A stretch of DNA of 6,560 nt. Source: an uncultured Bacilli bacterium. Its GTDB lineage: Bacteria > Bacillota_I > Bacilli_A > RF39 > UBA660. The position numbers were made by a program, and so were the translations under genes. A model generated the notes under the pieces. The model made no database searches. It was not told the origin of the DNA and saw only the letters and a list, made by a program, of their open reading frames with translations. Below, piece by piece: positions 1 through 6,538 of the stretch. Where the stretch lies: positions 1 through 6,560 of the forward strand of contig CANQIM010000067.1 of the NCBI GenBank assembly GCA_947624075.1, in the 5' to 3' direction. Numbering within the stretch: the first letter of the stretch is position 1; each line of letters starts with the position of its first letter.

Positions 1-165
1 TTCTTTTACTCTTTTAATTAAATATGAATTAATTTCTGTATCAGCAATAGTTACAATAGTTTTATCTTCTTTATAGTTTGCACTACTCTTTTGATTAAAA
101 TATCTAAGCATTATTTTACCTGCTTGGTATGCAATATCTTTTGCAAATTCTAAATATTCTTCCAT
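1..165 (-). CDS. Inositol monophosphatase family protein, N-terminal 55 residues (partial)
   Basis: The first 55 codons of a gene that runs off the left edge of the window, with no stop seen. The protein starts MEEYLEFAKDIAYQAGKIML, a helix typical of the N-terminus of the inositol monophosphatase / histidinol-phosphatase / 3'(2'),5'-bisphosphate phosphatase superfamily (Mg2+-dependent, Li+-sensitive sugar or nucleotide phosphatases). Residues 32-43 (KEDKTIVTIADT) match the family's first conserved block, in which a K-x-D stretch is followed by VT-x-AD and an acidic helix start (E44). The metal-binding GDPIDGT and WD blocks that would confirm activity lie outside the window, so the substrate cannot be assigned. 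The ATG is 2 bases after the stop of the HD-domain gene. Its ribosome site, GGTGAT, lies inside the last codons of that gene, so translation is probably coupled. Confidence 0.85.
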   Translation of the reverse strand, partial: MEEYLEFAKDIAYQAGKIMLRYFNQKSSANYKEDKTIVTIADTEINSYLIKRVKE

Positions 166-167
166 TT

Positions 168-581
168 CTAATCATCACCCATTAATCTTGATACTAATAT
201 TTCTGCCTTTTTATAAGTCATTGAATTTTCTCCATATCTGTCTTTAATATCTTCTAGTCTTTTGATATAACCAACATCATTACCATATTTATCAATTTGC
301 ATATCAGCTTTATTTAATATTTTTAAGTATAATGAAGAATATCCTATATTTGTGTTTCCATGATAGAAAACTTCTTTCCAATATTTATATTGATTTCTTT
401 TTAATATTTCTCCACCTATATGTTCATGATTAGAATTATTTCCGTATTCATAACCAATATCATGATTTAAGCCTAATACAAATAAATCCTTTAACTCATT
501 AGAATCTAAGTTATATTTTTTCCCTATTTCTACCATTTTTCTAGCAACAGCTAAACTATGTTTTAATCTATTTTCATCCAT
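168..581 (-). CDS. HD-domain phosphohydrolase, small, substrate unknown
   Basis: A 137-residue protein that is essentially a single HD domain. The metal-ligand pattern is complete: H8 in the first helix, the H40-D41 doublet in LNHDIGYEYG, further histidines H52/H54 and H74, and D93 in NKADMQID. This order (H ... HD ... H ... H ... D) is that of HD hydrolases such as the YqeK-like and YfbR-like groups, which cleave phosphoester bonds in nucleotides. The YqeK link is only by motif order, and the protein is shorter than YqeK (about 190 residues). There is no signal peptide or membrane segment, so it should be cytosolic. The ATG at 581 has GGAG 8 bases upstream. Its stop (TAG) lies 2 bases before the inositol-phosphatase-family gene, so the two form a transcriptional pair, possibly two successive or complementary phosphatase steps (inference). 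No closer family name is recognised. Confidence 0.85.
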   Translation of the reverse strand: MDENRLKHSLAVARKMVEIGKKYNLDSNELKDLFVLGLNHDIGYEYGNNSNHEHIGGEILKRNQYKYWKEVFYHGNTNIGYSSLYLKILNKADMQIDKYGNDVGYIKRLEDIKDRYGENSMTYKKAEILVSRLMGDD

Positions 582-630
582 ATTTTATCTCCATAATTAT
601 TGCTTATTGAATATGTAATAACAATTACTA

Positions 631-662
631 GACAGTGAATAACTAAATAATTTCACCTTGTC
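631..662. repeat. Imperfect inverted repeat between flavoprotein and HD genes
   Basis: On the plus strand GACAGTGAA (631-639) pairs with TTCAC (652-656) and TGTC (659-662), leaving a 12-base loop and a 2-base bulge (CT). It gives nine base pairs in all. It lies 11 bases after the flavoprotein stop on the minus strand and about 50 bases upstream of the HD-gene start. On the minus strand it is followed by a T-rich but interrupted run (TAGTAATTGTTATT), so at best it is a weak intrinsic terminator. An operator or a processed hairpin would look the same. It is the only marked structure in this 91-base gap, where I see no good -35/-10 pair. Confidence 0.35.
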
Positions 663-672
663 TTTATAATGT

Positions 673-1302
673 TTAAATTTTTACAAAAACTTTACGTGGT
701 TGCTTACATATTGGACAAGTAAAATTAAGTGGTAGCTCACTACCTTCATAAATATAACCACATACTGAACATTGCCAACGATTTTCTTTTATTTCTTTTT
801 CTATTTCCGGTAAATATGTTGGCGCCTTGCTAGGACTTTTACCTTTTAAAACTTCATGATAATATTTATAGCTCATAGGCTCTTTTTCCATAATTTTAGC
901 ACAAGAAATAATTTTGCCTAGAAAAATAGTATGAGTATTAGTTTCTAGTGTTCCTATAACTTCACAAGTTATATAACCATTTGTATCCTTTAAAACAGGA
1001 AGATTATCTACTTCTTCATATTCGAATGCACTAAATTTAGCAACATCACGACTGCTAGAAAAACCAAAAGTACCTATTATTTCTCTATTACTTTCTACAT
1101 TCAATACTGATATTGAAAAAAGTTGGCTTTCTTTAATACAGTTATTGGTATAGTTTTCATGATTAATACTAATAGCAATCGTAGCTGGTTGCGATGTTAT
1201 TTGCATAACACTATTTGCAATACATCCTACATTTTTAACACCATCTTTACTTCCAATTACATATACTCCATAATTAAGATCACGCAATATTTTATTATCC
1301 AT
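673..1302 (-). CDS. hrb: Flavin reductase-rubredoxin fusion (high-molecular-weight rubredoxin type)
   Basis: A 209-residue, two-domain redox protein. Residues 1 to about 162 are an FMN-binding flavin reductase-like domain. Visible family signatures are NYGVYVIGS (10-18), GCIANSVMQIT (26-36), the IAISIN strand (42-47), the FSISVL strand (62-67), THTIFLGKI (123-131) and EPMSYKYYHEV (141-151). A linker (163-175) leads to a short C-terminal rubredoxin module, WQCSVCGYIYEG ... CPIC, with iron ligands C178, C181, C196 and C199. The short spacing between the two Cys pairs is like that of rubrerythrin. This architecture is that of Moorella Hrb, an NAD(P)H:rubredoxin oxidoreductase that passes electrons to a flavodiiron protein reducing O2 or NO. 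No such partner is in the window. The frame is also open to a GTG at 1311, but AGGTGAT at 1307-1313 overlaps it and lies 4 bases before ATG 1302, so 1302 is chosen. The gene is 20 bases downstream of the bile salt hydrolase and probably shares its mRNA. Confidence 0.88.
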   Translation of the reverse strand: MDNKILRDLNYGVYVIGSKDGVKNVGCIANSVMQITSQPATIAISINHENYTNNCIKESQLFSISVLNVESNREIIGTFGFSSSRDVAKFSAFEYEEVDNLPVLKDTNGYITCEVIGTLETNTHTIFLGKIISCAKIMEKEPMSYKYYHEVLKGKSPSKAPTYLPEIEKEIKENRWQCSVCGYIYEGSELPLNFTCPICKQPRKVFVKI

Positions 1303-1306
1303 AATT

Positions 1307-1313
1307 ATCACCT
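1307..1313 (-). promoter_or_regulatory. Ribosome binding site deciding the flavoprotein start
   Basis: The minus strand reads AGGTGAT, then AATT, then ATG. This strong Shine-Dalgarno match overlaps the GTG codon at 1309-1311, which therefore cannot be the start it serves. It points to the ATG at 1300-1302. Confidence 0.75.
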
Positions 1314-1322
1314 ATAAATATA

Positions 1323-2297
1323 TTAATTTTGCCTTAATATCTGCTGATTTTTTATTAAATCATAACTGATTAAAGCTATATCATCTAAATTTTCTTTATA
1401 CATATCAACTGCTGTTATTTGACTATTTTCATAAGTTGTATAGTAATATATTCCCTTGTCCATGTTACAGCAAGAACTATAAATAGTTATTTCATATTTA
1501 TCTTCTCCCATATGAACGCATCCTCTTTGTTGATCGACAGAACCTAAAATATGGAAAAATTGACTTATACTTTCAGATTCAGAAGTACCTGACAAGGAAT
1601 TCATTTTTGTAAAAGTAGCTTTGACAAAACGTGATGCTGATGATAAATCACCAGGTAAGCCCAAAGCACCCATACCTCGACTATAAATATCAAAATTTAA
1701 TTTTTTAGAAAAATTATTTACTGGTGGTTCTATTGACAAATTCATATAATTATTTAAATTGAACATGTGAATATCAAAAGTTGGATTATTTGTTAAAACA
1801 CCTACGGGATTATCATAAATTTTTAAACCATCTTTGATACTTTCAACTGTGATTGAACTTTCTTTATCAGAAATAATCCAGTGTAGAGGTGAAGCTTTTA
1901 ATTGTTCACTAAAGTTGATATTAGCAATATTTATATTTTTTAATATTTCTTTTACCTCTGTAATATTAGTACATTGTGTTAAAATCCAAGGAATAAATTC
2001 AAATGGGGCAATGTTATCTTTTCCACTTTGTTCTTCATTATAAAAAGCATTATTAGGAAAGTTTAAGCCTGCCATACCTAAACCTTTTTCGTTGATAGCG
2101 TCATAATATAGTGGATAATTATTTTCAATAAAAGCCATACCAATAATAGCATAATGCTCATCAATTGCTCTTGCCCTTCTAAATTTAAATGGATATTTTC
2201 TTGGTGTAATAGTTACTGTTTCCTTGTAAGAAAATTCTAAATCTAAATTTCTTCCAAAGTAATGATCTTTAGTATTATAAGTTATTGCTGTACACAT
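1323..2297 (-). CDS. bsh: Bile salt hydrolase (choloylglycine hydrolase)
   Basis: A 324-residue N-terminal-nucleophile (Ntn) hydrolase that cleaves the amide bond of taurine- or glycine-conjugated bile acids. The start MCTAITYN places Cys2 to become the N-terminal nucleophile after Met removal. The longer open frame to 2321 is rejected because it would bury Cys2. The in-frame ATG at 2307-2309 overlaps the ribosome site AAAGGA (2309-2314), which is 11 bases before ATG 2297. The active-site set is complete: C2, R16, D19 (GRNLDLEF), N79 (GLNFP, favouring bile salt hydrolase over penicillin V acylase), N170 (LTNNPTFD) and R223 (SASRF). The long assembly loop is present (about 184-215). Its tip, S206-R207-G208, matches the S-R-X motif linked to taurine preference in lactobacillus enzymes. 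The conserved tail includes YSSCCN (273-278) and GIYYYTTYEN (282-291). There is no signal peptide, so the enzyme is intracellular. Length is normal for the family (about 315-340). Confidence 0.96.
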   Translation of the reverse strand: MCTAITYNTKDHYFGRNLDLEFSYKETVTITPRKYPFKFRRARAIDEHYAIIGMAFIENNYPLYYDAINEKGLGMAGLNFPNNAFYNEEQSGKDNIAPFEFIPWILTQCTNITEVKEILKNINIANINFSEQLKASPLHWIISDKESSITVESIKDGLKIYDNPVGVLTNNPTFDIHMFNLNNYMNLSIEPPVNNFSKKLNFDIYSRGMGALGLPGDLSSASRFVKATFTKMNSLSGTSESESISQFFHILGSVDQQRGCVHMGEDKYEITIYSSCCNMDKGIYYYTTYENSQITAVDMYKENLDDIALISYDLIKNQQILRQN

Positions 2298-2308
2298 ATA
2301 AATTACCA

Positions 2309-2314
2309 TCCTTT
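2309..2314 (-). promoter_or_regulatory. Ribosome binding site of the bile salt hydrolase
   Basis: The minus strand reads AAAGGA, 11 bases upstream of the ATG at 2297. It overlaps an earlier in-frame ATG (2307-2309), which rules that codon out and supports the start that exposes Cys2. Confidence 0.65.
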
Positions 2315-2335
2315 CATACAAAATACTTACACTTA

Positions 2336-2358
2336 TTGATTATTTAAAATATAATCAA
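2336..2358. repeat. 8-bp perfect inverted repeat upstream of bile salt hydrolase, possible operator
   Basis: TTGATTAT (2336-2343) and ATAATCAA (2351-2358) are perfect inverted copies separated by 7 bases. The repeat is centred about 50 bases upstream of the hydrolase ATG, in the 108-base gap after the ABC genes. Arm length and spacing suit a dimeric repressor site. On the minus strand no T-run follows, so it is not an intrinsic terminator. In such AT-rich DNA an 8-bp match can also occur by chance. Confidence 0.35.
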
Positions 2359-2370
2359 GAAACCTATAAA
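2342..2370 (-). promoter_or_regulatory. Weak candidate promoter for bsh-hrb
   Basis: The minus strand carries TTTATA (2365-2370) and TTAAAT (2342-2347), 17 bases apart. Each matches 4 of 6 positions of the sigma-A -35 and -10 consensus. The inverted repeat at 2336-2358 overlaps the -10 and the expected start of transcription, where a repressor would act. The matches are modest in AT-rich sequence, so this is a suggestion only. Confidence 0.25.
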
Positions 2371-2405
2371 TTAATTTTGCTAGTTAAATATTTAAAACTT
2401 AATTT

Positions 2406-4259
2406 TTATTCTAACTCAAAAGCACCAGTATATAATTGATAATATTTTCCTTTTTCTGCAAGTAATGTTTCATGATCACCACGTTCAATTATCTTACCAT
2501 TTTCAAGAACAATTATAGCCTTTGAATTACGGACTGTTGAGAGACGATGAGCTATTACAAAGACAGTTCTTCCCTCCATAAGTTTGTCCATACCATCTTG
2601 AATTTCTTTTTCAGTACGAGTATCTATGCTAGAAGTTGCCTCGTCCAAAATCATCACTGGAGGATTATTAAGTGCACACCTGGCAATAGAAAGTAATTGC
2701 CGTTGTCCTTGAGAAATATTTTCACCATTATCGGTAATCATCGTATTATAACCATTGGGCAATTTTTCAATAAAAGAATGAGCATTAGCTAGAATGGATA
2801 CTTTGATACACTCTTCATCAGTAGCATCCTTTCTTCCATAACGCAAATTTTCCATGATAGTTCCTGTAAATAAATTTACATCTTGTAAAACCATACCTAA
2901 TGATTTTCTTAAATCCTTTTTATTAATCTTTTTTATATCAATACCATCATAAAGGATAGTTCCCTCATCAATATCATAAAAACGATTTATTAAATTAGTT
3001 ATTGTTGTTTTTCCAGCACCAGTTGCACCTACTAAAGCTATTTTTTGACCAGACTTTGCATACAGATTTATATCTTGTAAAACCTTTTTATTTCCTATAT
3101 AAGAAAAATCAACATTCTTAAATTGAATATCACCCTTTAATTCAACTAAAGTAGCTGAAGTAGGATCTTTCCAAGCCCAAAGACCAGTATAATTGTTAAC
3201 TTCCTTTAAATTGCCAAATTCATCTTTTTCTACATTGACAAGTACTATTGTTCCATCATTTTCTTCGCTTTTTTCATCAAGTAAAGCAAAAATTCTAGAA
3301 GCTCCTGCTAAAGCTAAAGCAATAGAATTATATTGTTGAGATAACTGATTAATGTGCATTGTAAAACTACGTGTCAAAAGTAAAAATGAAGCAATAGCAC
3401 CGATTGATAAAGTATTTGTTTTAAGGGCGAGAATTCCGCCAAAAATGGCAATCAAAACATATATCAAATAACCAATATTAGCCATGATAGGCATTAACAT
3501 ATTAGCAAACATATCAGCATTTTTAGTATTTTCGAATAATTCTTCATTCAACTTATCAAAATCTTTTTTGGCAACTTCTTCATGAGTAAAAACTTGAATT
3601 ACTTTTTGACCTGTAATCATTTCTTCAATATAGCCATTTACTTTAGCAACTGACTTTTGACGTAGTAAAAAATATTTAGACGATTTAGAACCAACGTATT
3701 TAGCAACTTTTAACATAATGAAAACACCAATGATAATGGCAATAGTTAAAAAGACATTTAATGTTAACATTGAAATAAAAGTAAAAATAATAATTACACC
3801 ATTAGAAATACCATTAGGTATACTTTGAGAAATCATATCACGTAAAGCATCAGTATCATTAATATAATAGCTCATAATGTCACCATGATTATTATCATCA
3901 AAATACTTAATTGGCAAAGTACTCATATGCTCAAACATTTCATTTCTAATTAATTTTAGGGAACCTTGTGCTACTTTTACAACTAAACGTGAGTATAAAA
4001 AAGTGCAAAGTACACCAATAAGATAAACAAAGCCCATAAAGCCAATAGCTTTAAATAATGGTATCAAAACAGGATTTTCAACATTTATTAAGGGTGTTAT
4101 ATAATCATCAATTAAAGTTTCTATAAATAATTGGCCAAAGACGTGACAAATAGAACTAACTACTATAGCAATAACAATTATAATTAAAGGAACTTTAAAA
4201 TTAACAGTAATATATTTTAATAACCTAATTAAAACACTTTTCTTGCTTTCTTTATTCAT
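2406..4259 (-). CDS. ABC exporter half-transporter B (canonical ATPase half, degenerate signature)
   Basis: A 617-residue half-transporter with an exporter-type membrane domain (residues about 1-325; six hydrophobic segments near 22-45, 70-92, 150-170, 171-188, 258-280 and 284-300), followed by a nucleotide-binding domain (about 375-610). Walker A is canonical (G411-A-T-G-A-G-K417-T), as are the Walker B with catalytic Glu (MILDE, D539-E540) and the H-loop (H571 in IAHRLST). The signature is ISQGQ (515-519) instead of LSGGQ. A 45-residue insertion (about 329-373, with a WAWK motif) sits between the two domains and is typical of this subfamily. It pairs with the preceding gene as a heterodimer; its Walker motifs and that partner's intact signature build the working ATP site. 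The substrate is unknown; drugs, peptides, lipids or bile acids are all possible. The ATG at 4259 overlaps the partner's stop by 8 bases. GTG 4268 is rejected because AAAGGAA abuts it. Confidence 0.92.
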   Translation of the reverse strand: MNKESKKSVLIRLLKYITVNFKVPLIIIVIAIVVSSICHVFGQLFIETLIDDYITPLINVENPVLIPLFKAIGFMGFVYLIGVLCTFLYSRLVVKVAQGSLKLIRNEMFEHMSTLPIKYFDDNNHGDIMSYYINDTDALRDMISQSIPNGISNGVIIIFTFISMLTLNVFLTIAIIIGVFIMLKVAKYVGSKSSKYFLLRQKSVAKVNGYIEEMITGQKVIQVFTHEEVAKKDFDKLNEELFENTKNADMFANMLMPIMANIGYLIYVLIAIFGGILALKTNTLSIGAIASFLLLTRSFTMHINQLSQQYNSIALALAGASRIFALLDEKSEENDGTIVLVNVEKDEFGNLKEVNNYTGLWAWKDPTSATLVELKGDIQFKNVDFSYIGNKKVLQDINLYAKSGQKIALVGATGAGKTTITNLINRFYDIDEGTILYDGIDIKKINKKDLRKSLGMVLQDVNLFTGTIMENLRYGRKDATDEECIKVSILANAHSFIEKLPNGYNTMITDNGENISQGQRQLLSIARCALNNPPVMILDEATSSIDTRTEKEIQDGMDKLMEGRTVFVIAHRLSTVRNSKAIIVLENGKIIERGDHETLLAEKGKYYQLYTGAFELE

Positions 4260-5979
4260 TTGAAGCACTTCCTTTGACTTGTGAGTAATAAACTTCTTGA
4301 TAAATTTTATTGTTCTTTAATAAATTTTGAGGAGTATCAAAATCCACAACTTCACCATTATCAAGAACAATAACTCTATCACACTGTTCAACACTAGAAA
4401 TTCTTTGAGCTATAATAATTTTAGTAACATTAGGAATATATTCTTTAAAGGATTTTCTAATATAGGCATCTGTTTTGGTATCAACAGCACTTGTGGAATC
4501 ATCTAAAATAATTATTTTAGGTTTCTTTAACAAAGCTCGTGCAATGCAAAGTCTTTGCTTTTGACCACCAGAGACATTTGTTCCACCTTGATCGATATAG
4601 GTATCATAACCGTTAGGAAGTTTATCTAAAAATTCACTACAACAAGCAATATCACAAACCTTTTTTAATTCAGCCATTGTGGCATTTTTATTTCCCCAAC
4701 GCAAATTATCAGCAATACTTCCACTAAATAAAACATTTTTTTGTAGAACTATTGCTACTGAATCACGTAAAGTTTTAATATCATAGTCTTTAACGTTATT
4801 ATTACCTACTAAAATACTACCAGTTGTAACATCATAAAGACGTGGTATTAAATTAACAAGAGTACTTTTACTAGAACCTATGCCACCAATTATACCAACC
4901 ATCTCACCAGAGTTTATGGTTAAATTGATATTTTTTAAAACAGGCTTATCTTTACTGTAGCAAAATGTAACATCTTTAAACTGAATAGAACCATCATTTA
5001 CTTCCATTAGTGGATTATTAGGATTTTTAATATTAGGGGTAACATTTAAAACTTCAACAATTCTTTCCATAGAAGGAAGGGAGATTATACAAGTTACATA
5101 AATCATAGAAAGCATCATCAAACTATTTAAAATTTGGGCAGCATAAGTAATAACACCAGTTAACTGTCCTGTTGTTATAGTACCACTGATAACGTACTGA
5201 GATCCTAAATATGCAATAATTACGATAGATGAATATATACAAAGACGCATAATAGGTGTATTTAGACAAACAAGTCTTTCAGCTTTTAAAAATGTTTCAT
5301 ATATTTTATTAGAAATTTTGTTAAATTTCTTTACTTCGGTTTCTTCTTGAACGTAAGACTTTACTACTCTAATTCCTTGAACATTTTCTTGCACACGATT
5401 ATTTAAATTATCATAGGTTTTAAAAACACTTTCAAACATTGGATGAGCTTTATTAGCAATATAAAACAAGCAAAAAGCTAAAATTGGTGCAATAATTAAA
5501 AAGACTATTGCTAAATTAGTATTAATAGAAAAAACTAATAACAAAGAAAAAATAAACATCAAAGGTGTACGAATAGCAATTCTTATTAGCATTTGATAAG
5601 TCATTTGAACATTATTAACATCGGTTGTAAGTCTAGTTACAAGACTAGATGAGGAAAACTTTTCAATATTAGAAAAAGAATAATCTTGAATTTTATAATA
5701 CATATCATGACGTAAGTTTTTCGCAAAACCACTTGAAGCAATAGAAGCATACTTGCTTGATAAATAGCCAAAAAGCAAGGAAAAGATTGATGCTAAAACA
5801 AGAATACCACCAACTGTAAATATAACATTCATATTAGAAGCATTAATTCCATCATCAATTATTTTAGTCATCAGTATAGGAATTAAAGCATCTAAAATAA
5901 CTTCTAAAGTAATGAATATAGGTGTTAAAATAGACATCTTTTTATATTCTCTAACTGATTTTAAAATTGTTTTTATCAT
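4252..5979 (-). CDS. ABC exporter half-transporter A (degenerate ATPase site half)
   Basis: A 575-residue half-transporter with six hydrophobic segments (near 17-37, 55-75, 135-153, 157-176, 246-262 and 274-298), then a nucleotide-binding domain (about 331-565). Three catalytic positions differ from consensus. Walker A is GGIGSSKS (365-372), with Ser370 where Gly is usual. Walker B is ILDDS, with Asp494 in place of the catalytic Glu. The H-loop reads AQR, with Gln525 in place of His. The signature VSGGQ (469-473) and the Q-loop Gln413 are intact. Such changes are the hallmark of the degenerate half of heterodimeric exporters such as TM287/288, BmrCD and LmrCD. They should be read as normal for the family and not as decay. 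The ATG at 5979 follows AAGGAAGG, 8 bases away. It lies 49 bases downstream of hpt and overlaps the partner gene (ATGAATAA), so the two subunits are translationally coupled. Confidence 0.92.
   Translation of the reverse strand: MIKTILKSVREYKKMSILTPIFITLEVILDALIPILMTKIIDDGINASNMNVIFTVGGILVLASIFSLLFGYLSSKYASIASSGFAKNLRHDMYYKIQDYSFSNIEKFSSSSLVTRLTTDVNNVQMTYQMLIRIAIRTPLMFIFSLLLVFSINTNLAIVFLIIAPILAFCLFYIANKAHPMFESVFKTYDNLNNRVQENVQGIRVVKSYVQEETEVKKFNKISNKIYETFLKAERLVCLNTPIMRLCIYSSIVIIAYLGSQYVISGTITTGQLTGVITYAAQILNSLMMLSMIYVTCIISLPSMERIVEVLNVTPNIKNPNNPLMEVNDGSIQFKDVTFCYSKDKPVLKNINLTINSGEMVGIIGGIGSSKSTLVNLIPRLYDVTTGSILVGNNNVKDYDIKTLRDSVAIVLQKNVLFSGSIADNLRWGNKNATMAELKKVCDIACCSEFLDKLPNGYDTYIDQGGTNVSGGQKQRLCIARALLKKPKIIILDDSTSAVDTKTDAYIRKSFKEYIPNVTKIIIAQRISSVEQCDRVIVLDNGEVVDFDTPQNLLKNNKIYQEVYYSQVKGSASNE
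4269..4275 (-). promoter_or_regulatory. Ribosome binding site deciding the ABC half B start
   Basis: The minus strand reads AAAGGAA inside the end of ABC half A. A GTG follows it with no spacing (4266-4268), while the ATG at 4257-4259 follows after 9 bases. The ATG is therefore the likely start, giving the 8-base ATGAATAA overlap. Confidence 0.7.
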
Positions 5980-6028
5980 TTGTATAACCTTCCTTTTCCA
6001 TTAAATAGAAATTAATAAAAATATAAGC

Positions 6029-6538
6029 TTACTCGATTACACCAATATAAGATAGATTACGATAATCCTCATTATAGTCTAGACCATAGCCTACAATAAA
6101 CTTATCTTCAATTTCAAAGCCAACATAGTCAACTGAAACATCAGTTACACGACGAGCACTTTTACTAATTAAGGTACATATTTTTAAAGAGTTTGGTTTT
6201 CTACTTAGTAAATAATCTTTCAAATAACTAAGTGTCCTACCAGAATCAATAATATCTTCAACAATTAAGACATCCTTACCTTCGATTGAAGAAGAAATAT
6301 CTTTGTTTAAATTTATAATACCTGTGCTTTCCGTACTCGAATAGCTAGAAATTTCTATAAATTCAAAAATTACATTTTCTTCTATATTTAAAGCTAATTC
6401 CACAGCAAAAACACTAGCTCCCTTTAAAACACAGATAAGATAAATTTCTTTTCCTTTATAATCTTTACTAATTAATTTAGCTAAAGCTTCAACTCTTTTC
6501 TTGATAGTATCAGCACTGATATACTCTTTAATTTTCAT
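6029..6538 (-). CDS. hpt: Hypoxanthine phosphoribosyltransferase
   Basis: A 169-residue cytosolic purine-salvage enzyme that makes IMP (and often GMP) from hypoxanthine or guanine and PRPP. The PRPP-binding motif VEDIIDSGRT is at residues 93-102. The LKG loop is at 38-40, and the SSYSS flexible-loop start (64-68) is followed by STG. The purine-contact Lys is K126, in ISKSARR; most relatives have D-K-P there, so the Ser on each side is a mild variation. The tail FIVGYGLDYNEDYRNL (147-162) includes the usual base and Mg2+ contacts (V149, D154). Length is close to the usual 170-185. ATG 6538 is preceded by AGAGG at a normal distance. The frame stays open to the window edge 22 bases upstream, but family alignment favours this start. 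In many Firmicutes hpt lies next to tilS and ftsH; the upstream gene is outside the window. Confidence 0.95.
   Translation of the reverse strand: MKIKEYISADTIKKRVEALAKLISKDYKGKEIYLICVLKGASVFAVELALNIEENVIFEFIEISSYSSTESTGIINLNKDISSSIEGKDVLIVEDIIDSGRTLSYLKDYLLSRKPNSLKICTLISKSARRVTDVSVDYVGFEIEDKFIVGYGLDYNEDYRNLSYIGVIE

Noticed and set aside
582..672. Possible promoter TTGTTA-N17-AATAAT upstream of the HD gene
   Set aside because: The -10 would lie so close to the ribosome site that transcription would start at or within it. Alternative pairs match the consensus poorly.
1123..1317. Plus-strand open frame of 64 codons
   Set aside because: It lies opposite the flavoprotein gene, has no recognisable domain or good ribosome site, and is explained as an antisense shadow.
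1834..2043. Plus-strand open frame of 69 codons with a hydrophobic stretch
   Set aside because: It lies wholly antisense to the bile salt hydrolase. The hydrophobicity is a by-product of reading the opposite strand.
2384..2395. 12-base perfect palindrome of A and T only after the ABC genes
   Set aside because: It has no loop, no G-C pairs and no T-run, and is expected by chance in such AT-rich DNA. It is not a credible terminator or operator.
4252..5979. Reading the altered Walker A, Walker B and H-loop of ABC half A as a decaying gene
   Set aside because: The frame is intact, the signature and Q-loop are conserved, and the changes match the known degenerate half of heterodimeric exporters.
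6024..6031. Palindrome TAAGCTTA at the hpt stop codon
   Set aside because: It is eight bases with no loop and overlaps the stop codon. A chance match is the simplest reading.
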